From: Saprospiraceae bacterium
GTDB lineage: Bacteria; Bacteroidota; Bacteroidia; Chitinophagales; Saprospiraceae
DNA length: 64,000 nt
Reading direction: 5' to 3'
NCBI GenBank assembly: GCA_016720635.1
Contig: JADKKF010000002.1
Location: 62,001-126,000, forward strand
Every line of letters starts with the position of its first letter. The stretch's first letter is position 1. Below the pieces are notes generated by a model, which saw only the letters and a list, made by a program, of their open reading frames with translations, was not told where the DNA came from and ran no database searches. This document shows positions 54,598 through 61,862 of the stretch, piece by piece. A program made the position numbers and the translations under genes.

Positions 54598-54630
54598 AAA
54601 GCCGTTCTAAATTTAGGGCGGCTTTTTTTT
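54598..54630 (+). terminator. Terminator of adhesin D
   Basis: AAAGCCGttCTAAAT pairs with ATTTAGggCGGCTTT, followed by a T run. Same design as the terminator of gene C. Confidence 0.88.
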
Positions 54631-54751
54631 TATCCTTAAGTTCATATATACCAATTCTCACCTATTTATTTTGTATTTAAATTAATCCCAGAGATAAATT
54701 TAACTTAAAATCAATGCTTTCAACTCTGCTTTCTTTTGTAATAAAAAACAT

Positions 54752-54793
54752 TAACAGATTGTATCCGTTAGCTATCCGATAGTAACGGATAAT
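54752..54793. repeat. Imperfect palindromic repeat, copy 4
   Basis: GATTG then TATCCGTTA-g-CTATC-c-GATAG-TAACGGATA. The best-paired member: arms TATCCGTTA/TAACGGATA and CTATC/GATAG are perfect. Located downstream of gene D, while copies 1-3 lie upstream. Confidence 0.75.
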
Positions 54794-54989
54794 TTTAATC
54801 ACCAAAATAAAATCAATAATAAGGTCTATCAATCCCCTCTTTTTTAGGTATCCTTCAAGCCCAATTCTAATAAATAATATGGAAAACAAAAAAATTAACT
54901 AACATAAAACACTTATATTCAACGTAATACATATTTTACTCGATTGAAAATGTTAGCTTTCGGATAGCTCATAGTTTTTCAATTTTTCA

Positions 54990-55018
54990 AATAAAAAAGG
55001 GAGCACTTTCGCACTCCC
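54990..55018 (-). terminator. Terminator of the SprB-repeat T9SS gene
   Basis: On the minus strand: GGGAGTGC-GAAA-GTGCTCCC with a GNRA tetraloop, then TTTTTTATTT. It follows the stop at 55045 by about 26 bases. Confidence 0.88.
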
Positions 55019-55044
55019 TAAACCTAAATATAATTATCCAACTA

Positions 55045-57363
55045 TTAAAATTTTTCGATTTTTTTAGTAATAATCCCATTTTCAGTTATTAATACCAATA
55101 TATATAACCCAGAAGGAACCTCAGAAATATCTAGGCTTTCACCTGTAAATCTATGATCTGTTGAATATTCTCTTCCATGTGTATCTATTAGTTTCATTCC
55201 TTTGATCTCATTATCCTTGTCTAAATTTTTAATATAGCACTGCCCTACGGTTGGATTAGGATAGACATCTATGGTATTGTTAAGAGTTATTTGTTCAGAT
55301 GTAGCAGTAGAACTTAAATTCAAATTCCATGGTCCAAATACTTTAGTACATCTGTTAGCATCCGTTACTGTCACACTATAAATATTTGGGCAAAGATTAT
55401 TTATCATGGAGGTCGTTTGGCTTACGTTCCAGCTATAGGATATTGGTTCATTATAACCACTTGGGTTTATTGTTACTTCGATGAATCCATCGCACGATGT
55501 TGGGCTCGATGGCTTTTTGAAATTATCCGAAACCTTTGAAATATTGCTGATACTTATTGCAATTGAGCTAGTGGCTGTACAACCATCTTTGTCCGTCACT
55601 TTTACTACATAATTTCCAGCTGGTAGGCCAATGAATGTAGGATTATTTGATTGAATAGTGGTATTTAGTATATTATAATACATGGGCGCAGCACATTCAG
55701 ATGTATTAAAAGAAATCGCACCGTTGCTCATATTTTGACATGCTTTCAAGTCCTCTTTTGCCGTTAATTTTGGGTACCGAGATGTTTGTATGGTTACGCT
55801 ATTGAATGTTTTGCATCCTATTCGATCTGTCACTGTAACAGCATATGACCCTGCAGGAAGAGATGAAATTGTAGCTCCTGTTTTACCATTTGACCAATTA
55901 AAGGTACTTGGTGGATTAAGTGAAGAAGAGATGGCTGTAATAGTTCCGTTTGAAACAGATGGACAGCTTGGGTTGGTTGCATTAATTTGAAGTGCGTATT
56001 GTGGATTTACCTCGATCTCACTTGTTAGTTTACAGTTTCCACTTGTCACAGTTAATGAGTAGGTTCCTGAGTAAAGTGGAGTAATTTGAGCAAGAGTGGA
56101 AGTAAAGTTATTAGGTCCAGACCAACGATATGATTGGACTGTAAAATTGGCATTTGCGCTAAGTTTTTGGCATAATGATTCATTTTTTGCAATATCAACA
56201 GTTAGCGCGTTTCCTGTATTTATTGCGGTTACATTTATTCCCGGACTATTATATCTAATGCATTGGTTCAAATGTTTTACTTTCAATTTATAATTGCCAT
56301 TTTGTCTCGCAAAATAAGTATTTTTAGTGCCTACTGTATCATTGTTAAGAGTCCAATAAAACATATAATTAAGTGTATCGGTAATATTAGATTTTAGCTT
56401 TATAGCTGAAACGCTACAATTACTTGAAAGCCCAGACGCATCGGCATTTATAGCAAGCGTATTTTTTATTTCAAATGTAATAGCATCTGCCCTCCTATGG
56501 CAACCATAGTGACTCCTATCAACCGTATAAGTTCCTCCAGCAGGGGGATAAAAAGCTCCTCCATCTGCATCAATTGTGGACTGATTATTTCCTTGGTTTA
56601 TCCAAGTATATGATACCGTCCCATTTCCTGGTCCACCAGTTATCAGTGAATCACCGCTACATTCAATATTCGGCTTTTCATTATAAGACACCATATCCAC
56701 TTGATAATAAATTGAGTTTACCATTTTGGTTGTTATTTCTATTCTGACACCATCAGAGCCAGTCAAAATTCCTCCCTGATAATTAGCTGGGACAAAAACA
56801 GATCCCAAAAAGTCATCGCTATAATTAAATGTAAATAATGGACAAAAATGATAATCGGCTTCATATAGCAGAATATCAAATCCTTGTGTGAGGGCTATGC
56901 CTGGGATGTCAAATGGAACTGGATAATTCTTTTCTACTTCATCACCAACGAAGAGTAAATCAGATCCTTTTTTAAATTCAAGATAGTATTCTGGGGTCGT
57001 CTGTCCTACCCCTTCGCATCCGCTGAATCCCGTTGAATTTGCACCCAAAACAGTAATTTTGTCTATTACTCTAAAAGGTGTAGTTTTAGTCACCTCTAGT
57101 CTTAGGTCAAAGGCTCCATCGATGTCACTAAAGCCATTGGGAGGATTGTAAGAAGTCCCAATTACCCGCCCATCAACAGTCCATTTGTAGGTATTGTAAA
57201 TATTGGGGGTCACCATAGTGACGCTTAATGGGCCTTCATTATAGCATATACGATATCTTTCAGTCTCTCCTTGGTATGGGTTATTTACTTTAAAAAGGGG
57301 TTGGCTTAAGCTTACTATTGGGATGATCGCCAATAAAAATAAACTTGTAATTGTTGATTTCAT
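55045..57363 (-). CDS. T9SS-exported protein with PKD-like and SprB-type repeats
   Basis: 772 residues from ATG 57363; the frame is open to 57462 but only this start gives a proper signal peptide (STITSLFLLAIIPIVSLSQ). An unrecognised beta-rich N-terminal half (to about 290) is followed by Ig/PKD-like modules (TVSYTWINQG, NNFTSTLAQITPLYSGTYSL). SprB-type repeats come next, such as NGTITAISSSLNPPSTFNWS followed by LPAGSYAVTVTDRIGC, and LPAGNYVVKVTDKDGC. The last 75 residues form a T9SS type A sorting domain (DVYPNPTVGQCYI, then SEVPSGLYILVL). SprB-type repeats are known from gliding-motility adhesins. It is divergent from the kinase at 57522 across a long inverted repeat. Confidence 0.88.
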   Translation of the reverse strand: MKSTITSLFLLAIIPIVSLSQPLFKVNNPYQGETERYRICYNEGPLSVTMVTPNIYNTYKWTVDGRVIGTSYNPPNGFSDIDGAFDLRLEVTKTTPFRVIDKITVLGANSTGFSGCEGVGQTTPEYYLEFKKGSDLLFVGDEVEKNYPVPFDIPGIALTQGFDILLYEADYHFCPLFTFNYSDDFLGSVFVPANYQGGILTGSDGVRIEITTKMVNSIYYQVDMVSYNEKPNIECSGDSLITGGPGNGTVSYTWINQGNNQSTIDADGGAFYPPAGGTYTVDRSHYGCHRRADAITFEIKNTLAINADASGLSSNCSVSAIKLKSNITDTLNYMFYWTLNNDTVGTKNTYFARQNGNYKLKVKHLNQCIRYNSPGINVTAINTGNALTVDIAKNESLCQKLSANANFTVQSYRWSGPNNFTSTLAQITPLYSGTYSLTVTSGNCKLTSEIEVNPQYALQINATNPSCPSVSNGTITAISSSLNPPSTFNWSNGKTGATISSLPAGSYAVTVTDRIGCKTFNSVTIQTSRYPKLTAKEDLKACQNMSNGAISFNTSECAAPMYYNILNTTIQSNNPTFIGLPAGNYVVKVTDKDGCTATSSIAISISNISKVSDNFKKPSSPTSCDGFIEVTINPSGYNEPISYSWNVSQTTSMINNLCPNIYSVTVTDANRCTKVFGPWNLNLSSTATSEQITLNNTIDVYPNPTVGQCYIKNLDKDNEIKGMKLIDTHGREYSTDHRFTGESLDISEVPSGLYILVLITENGIITKKIEKF

Positions 57364-57439
57364 AATATTGATTTTTACAGTTAAATAATGATACCACAAA
57401 GATGGGCCTGTAATGGGCCGCCATAAAACACGGCAAAAA

Positions 57440-57491
57440 GGTATATTGAAAAAATACTGCAAAACAGGTATTAGCCAGTATTTTATATACC
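57440..57491. promoter_or_regulatory. Long inverted repeat between divergent T9SS and kinase genes
   Basis: GGTATAT (57440-57446) and AAAATACTG (57451-57459) are matched by CAGTATTTT (57476-57484) and ATATACC (57485-57491). Sixteen base pairs of symmetry surround a 16-base spacer. It lies 76 bases before the T9SS gene and 30 bases before the kinase ATG, so it is well placed for a shared operator. Confidence 0.55.
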
Positions 57492-57521
57492 GGCAACTGG
57501 GTAATTGCTAAAAATATATTT

Positions 57522-59558
57522 ATGAAGCTTCCACTATTTAGTATTTACTATTTACTTTTACGAACTATGAGTGCCAACTTTTTAAAAATCCTCTTCTCAA
57601 TTTTGATTGCCATTTCGGAGTGTTATGGTATAAATAAGGTTACTTTTCGAGATTCTCTTTATAAACCCATTTTAATCACTCATGATTTTAGCCATAAATT
57701 GGTAGGGCAAGAAGATTCTATTTATATTATACTGGATACTTTACAAGAGATAAACCAATTCGACATCCTAAATTTTGATCCGTGTATTTTCAAGATGGTC
57801 AAAAAAGCTACTTTCCGCGAGTTTATTTTTGATGCAAGCGATCGCAATATTTGGATGCTATTCGGTTTAAAAAATGAAACAAAATCAAAAAACAAAATAT
57901 TATTCGAATTTATCGATCCATATATAGAAGTATTGGAGGTTTATGCAAAATCTCAAAAATCTCGGTCATATACCGACATCGAACAACTCGCCTATTATTC
58001 ATTTGATAAGTTTACGGACTTAAAGAGAAATAATCGATACAACTTTCCAGCAGAAATCACTCTGAAACCTAAAGAATCGCAATGGATCGCAGTAAAAATT
58101 AGGTCCTCGAGACACAATCTCAATTTTAGTGCTTTTATTTGGAATCTAGACGTTAGAACTTCGCAACAGTTTTTCGAAGACATCCTATTAGGTACATTTT
58201 TTGGAATCGAACTCATATTTCTGATCATCCTAATATTATTGGTTTTAAGCACTTTTGATAAACTCCAGGCTTATTTTTTATTGTTTTTTGTACTGGGAAT
58301 CATATTTGTTCTAGTGGATATTGGATTTGAAATGTGGCTTTGGTCAAGCCTTTCTATCAATAAACCACTGATATTACTCACCGTTGTTACTTTTTATTTG
58401 ATCGCTGGAATTCTCTTCGTGCAAACCTATTTTGGAATTCACGTCAAGATTTGGAAGTCTTTGACTTTTTTTCATTTCATTGCCATAATTGGTGCCACCC
58501 TGTGTTGCATTATGTGGATTTGTGAAATATTCGATTCCAGTCTCATCCGATCGGTCGTTCAGTATTTGCTTATATTTTTTCTTGCCGTCAACATCTTTAT
58601 TTTATTGATGGTAGCTAAAGCTATGATTTCTCATTGGAAGCTAGACCACATATTGTTCATCCTTGGCTTTTTGATTCATGGTATCAGCATTTTTATCATT
58701 AATTTGCAAATGCTAGGGATTTTACCGCACGGTTTATTGAATTTTTATGTCATGAAATATTTAGGATTTTATCCTTTTACTTTTTATACCAATATTTTGT
58801 TTTTACTGGGTGTTATAGTAGAACTCATGGCAGTATTTTATCTTTTGGTAAAAAATTTTATTGGAAATATCGAACTGAATACAAAACTCGCCGAACAACT
58901 CGCCAGAGAAAAAGAGCTTAACTTAAATTCTCTAATTCTAGGGATCGAAACTGAGCGGAAAAGAATCGGGCAAGAGCTTCATGACGGACTTGGCGTATTG
59001 ATCAGCAGCATCAAAATGAAAACTCAAAAGATAATCGAATCCACCGATGACAAACAGCAAAAAGTTAAGCTACAAAACATCACGGCAGACCTCGATCTTG
59101 CCTATACCGATGTAAGGCATATTTCTCACAACTTAATGCCTAAAAGCCTCGAAAGGCAAGGGCTTAAAGCCGCAATCGAAGACTTGTTGCATCGGGTTAA
59201 AAATATCAGTCCAGACATCGACATACATCTGCTATTTAACATAGATTTGAACGAAATAAATGATACTGCGAAAATCCATATCTACAGAATTCTGCAAGAG
59301 CTTTGTAATAACATCGTAAAGCATGCCAAAGCAAAAGAAATCATCGTCCAGTTTTTTAGCAATTTAGATGGCATCATCATCACGATTGAAGATGATGGCA
59401 TTGGGTTTGATCTAAATCAGCCCAACAAAGGAATCGGATTGCAAAATCTAAAAATCAGGGCTAAAGCCCTCAGCGCAAAAATTAATTTGGAATCAAGAGT
59501 CAATCACGGAACCTTTGTATCCATAGAAATCCCTCACAGCGAACTTACAAAAAAATAA
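57522..59558 (+). CDS. 7TM-DISM sensor histidine kinase
   Basis: 678 residues. N-terminal signal helix, an extracellular carbohydrate-sensor-like 7TMR-DISMED2 domain (about 60-220, NIWMLFGLKNETKSKN), then seven membrane helices (about 225-450) and a coiled linker. The HisKA_3-type dimerisation helix carries the phospho-acceptor in RKRIGQELHDGLGVLISSIK (His487). The C-terminal HATPase has N-box LQELCNNIVKHAKA, G1 DDGIGFD and G2 GIGLQNLKIRAKAL. Such kinases (NarX/DegS class) phosphorylate LuxR-type regulators, and one follows 74 bases downstream. The ligand is unknown; DISMED2 domains are often linked to sugar sensing. Confidence 0.93.
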   Translation: MKLPLFSIYYLLLRTMSANFLKILFSILIAISECYGINKVTFRDSLYKPILITHDFSHKLVGQEDSIYIILDTLQEINQFDILNFDPCIFKMVKKATFREFIFDASDRNIWMLFGLKNETKSKNKILFEFIDPYIEVLEVYAKSQKSRSYTDIEQLAYYSFDKFTDLKRNNRYNFPAEITLKPKESQWIAVKIRSSRHNLNFSAFIWNLDVRTSQQFFEDILLGTFFGIELIFLIILILLVLSTFDKLQAYFLLFFVLGIIFVLVDIGFEMWLWSSLSINKPLILLTVVTFYLIAGILFVQTYFGIHVKIWKSLTFFHFIAIIGATLCCIMWICEIFDSSLIRSVVQYLLIFFLAVNIFILLMVAKAMISHWKLDHILFILGFLIHGISIFIINLQMLGILPHGLLNFYVMKYLGFYPFTFYTNILFLLGVIVELMAVFYLLVKNFIGNIELNTKLAEQLAREKELNLNSLILGIETERKRIGQELHDGLGVLISSIKMKTQKIIESTDDKQQKVKLQNITADLDLAYTDVRHISHNLMPKSLERQGLKAAIEDLLHRVKNISPDIDIHLLFNIDLNEINDTAKIHIYRILQELCNNIVKHAKAKEIIVQFFSNLDGIIITIEDDGIGFDLNQPNKGIGLQNLKIRAKALSAKINLESRVNHGTFVSIEIPHSELTKK

Positions 59559-59632
59559 ACTATGCCATTTTTATGGAATTTTTATATATATTCGTCTTGA
59601 ATATGTATTTATTCTTTATTTAGATTTAGGAA

Positions 59633-60304
59633 ATGGAAAATGTTATCTCGGTTTTAATTGTAGATGACCAACAAATAATAACTCAGGGATTGACTTCATT
59701 ATTGGCCTTTCAAGAAGAACTGGAAGTCGTTGGTACCGCATCTGACAATTTTATAGCAGAAGATTTTGTTCGAAATCATCAAGTCGATGTCGTGTTGATG
59801 GACTTCAATATGCCTGAAGTTGATGGCATACAATGCACTAAAAATCTACTGGCCATTAATCCAAATCTAAAGATTTTAATTCTTACAAGTTACGACGATG
59901 TCGGTTTGGTTCGAGAATCGATCCACCACGGAGCTATGGGTTTTTTATTAAAAAACATAGACAAAGATGAATTAATCACCGCTATAAAAACTGTGTATAT
60001 GAATAAGCAATATCTAGGCATTTCAATCCAAGGATTGGTAATCAACTCTTTCTTAGAACACCAAAAAGTAGAATGGTCTCCCAACAATCCCGCTCAAGGC
60101 AATGGAGATCAGTTCCTTTATACCAAAAGAGAAATCGAAGTTCTCCGCGAGATCGCGAAAGGCAAAACCAGCCAACAAATCGCCAGTGAGTTATTCATCA
60201 GCCTAAACACCGTTGAGACCCATCGCAAGAATATTTTATCAAAAAGCGAAGCCAAAAATATGACCGAGCTAATAAACTTCGCCAATAAATCTGGGATCAT
60301 TTAA
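59633..60304 (+). CDS. NarL/LuxR-type response regulator
   Basis: 223 residues. Receiver domain with acidic pocket VDDQQ (10-12), phospho-acceptor Asp57 in VVLMDFNMPEVDG, Thr in LILTSYDD and Lys in FLLKNIDKDE. C-terminal LuxR helix-turn-helix: LYTKREIEVLREIAKGKTSQ, then IASELFISLNTVETHRKNI. Cognate partner of the upstream kinase by gene order and class match. The long inverted repeat upstream of the kinase is a candidate target. Confidence 0.94.
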   Translation: MENVISVLIVDDQQIITQGLTSLLAFQEELEVVGTASDNFIAEDFVRNHQVDVVLMDFNMPEVDGIQCTKNLLAINPNLKILILTSYDDVGLVRESIHHGAMGFLLKNIDKDELITAIKTVYMNKQYLGISIQGLVINSFLEHQKVEWSPNNPAQGNGDQFLYTKREIEVLREIAKGKTSQQIASELFISLNTVETHRKNILSKSEAKNMTELINFANKSGII

Positions 60305-60482
60305 TTGGTGTTAGGGAAATATACTGAGTGGCTTGATATATTTGAATTGTAGCTAAAACAACATAATATTGAAGGGGGGGTAAGTTTGTCACTGGGGAAG
60401 TTGGTAGCAATTCTATCAAAAAACTATATCAAAAAAAAATCGAAGCTATTACTTTTATTAGCACTTTGAAAAAAATACTGAA

Positions 60483-60719
60483 ATGGATTTACAAATTCTA
60501 AAATTAAACTTTATTCAAGACTTTCTAAAGCTAAAAAGTGAGAAAGCAATTGCCCAAATTGAGCGTTTGCTTAGAAAAGAAACAGTAATTATTTCAGAGT
60601 TTAAGCCAATGACAAATAGTGAGTTTCATAATAGAATTGAGAAATCAACAAAAGATTCAAAAAATGGAAAAATTACGGATGTTGAATACCTAATATCTGA
60701 AATAGAAGTATGGAGTTAA
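60483..60719 (+). CDS. Small antitoxin-like protein without visible toxin partner
   Basis: 78 residues. Sequence pattern: a helical start (LQILKLNFIQDFLKLKSEKA, then IAQIERLLRKE), a linker with MTNSEFHNRIEKSTKDSKNG, and a final KITDVEYLISEIEVWS. This is the shape of small Bacteroidota antitoxins that precede RelE/ParE-type toxins. The next gene is not a toxin but an exported T9SS protein, so it is orphaned or misassigned. Confidence in coding is fair; function is tentative. Confidence 0.6.
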   Translation: MDLQILKLNFIQDFLKLKSEKAIAQIERLLRKETVIISEFKPMTNSEFHNRIEKSTKDSKNGKITDVEYLISEIEVWS

Positions 60720-60773
60720 GAATTAATTGAACCGCGATTATCAAAAGTGATAGCAAAAATACATTAATTAAAA

Positions 60774-61796
60774 ATGATGAACATTTATATAAAACTCTTA
60801 GGTAGTTTATTAACGTTTATACCACTCGTTTCTACTTCACAAATAGCCACTGGCGATGTTTTTATCAACGGTTCACAAGCTGGAGGAATCGATGAGAGAG
60901 AAACTGAGGCCTTTCATTTATGGTTAATTTTGGTCGAAAGTAATGGAAGCCTGAATGGGTTTGATTGTGAACATATAATTCGATTAAACAAGCCTTCTAA
61001 TCTATCTTTTAATCTCGACAATAAATGGATATATGAGCAAGATAACTTTTTTGGTGGAGGCAATACAGCCGTTGGTTATAAGTCATTTTCTATACAGGAC
61101 ACATTGTTTGATGGAATTCGGACAAAGTATATTGTAGGGTTACAAGACACTTTTTATGTTGAAAATAATAAAATGTATTTTTGGGATAAATATTATCATG
61201 AGTACATCGCTTATTTTGACTGGCAGGAAACTGATTCCTATGACATCAAATATTACAATCAATTTTTAAATTCTCAAGAAATTGCTACTGTTGTCATTGA
61301 TTCCATTGCTTATAAACATTTTGGCAGGGATTCACTTAAAGTTCAGCATGTTCATATTTTGAATAGCGGAACATTAGAGGAATATACAGATGTTGTCTAT
61401 GAAGGTGTTGGCGCTGGCCTTTTCGGGATTAAATTTTTATTGGGTTGCGGCTTTTGTGATGATAATCCACAGACTACCAAGTTAAGATGCTTCACAAATG
61501 ATTCCATGACCTACCAGTTTGTACCTTATTCGTGTGACAGCACTTGGTTAATAACATCAACTAATGAAATTGATGAAGAAAAGGTGAAGATTTATCCTAA
61601 TCCAACCAATGAAAGGGTTTATATTGATGGAATCGATTCAGAGATTGAATATCAATTGTGTTCCTTAAGTGGCCAAATAATAAAACAAGGATCAACCTAT
61701 AATAAGACTGTTAATATTGAGAATACTGGTTTATATATTCTAAAGCTAAAAGTAGATGGTATCTGGATATTTAAAAGAATAATTAAAATAGAGTAA
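60774..61796 (+). CDS. T9SS-exported protein of unknown function
   Basis: 340 residues. Signal peptide (YIKLLGSLLTFIPLVSTSQ), then a roughly 240-residue domain with many aromatic residues (NKWIYEQDNFFGGGNTAVGY, MYFWDKYYHEYIAYFDWQET) and two cysteine pairs in LLGCGFCDDNP and near SCDSTW. The C-terminal T9SS type A sorting domain is KIYPNPTNERVYIDG, then TGLYILKLKVDG, and the end IFKRIIKIE. I do not recognise the central domain. Expected to be secreted to the surface. Confidence 0.8.
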   Translation: MMNIYIKLLGSLLTFIPLVSTSQIATGDVFINGSQAGGIDERETEAFHLWLILVESNGSLNGFDCEHIIRLNKPSNLSFNLDNKWIYEQDNFFGGGNTAVGYKSFSIQDTLFDGIRTKYIVGLQDTFYVENNKMYFWDKYYHEYIAYFDWQETDSYDIKYYNQFLNSQEIATVVIDSIAYKHFGRDSLKVQHVHILNSGTLEEYTDVVYEGVGAGLFGIKFLLGCGFCDDNPQTTKLRCFTNDSMTYQFVPYSCDSTWLITSTNEIDEEKVKIYPNPTNERVYIDGIDSEIEYQLCSLSGQIIKQGSTYNKTVNIENTGLYILKLKVDGIWIFKRIIKIE

Positions 61797-61862
61797 TGCT
61801 GACTTCAGCGGCTTGATGTAAACGTTGCCGCATCGCTCAGTGCTACATAGCCCTGCCCTATT

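Larger units (their letters stand above)
54570..55044. other. Intergenic region between adhesin D and the SprB-like gene
   Basis: 475 bases between convergent genes. Contains the terminator of D, palindromic repeat copy 4 at 54752, a decayed possible fifth copy at 54942-54975 (GATTG, GTTAGCT, CGGATAG in the same order) and the terminator of the minus-strand gene. No coding frame is convincing. Confidence 0.6.

Noticed and set aside
61797..61862. Short GC-richer patch between the T9SS protein and dnaE as a possible repeat or RNA
   Set aside because: Only 66 bases, no clear stem and no second copy in the window.
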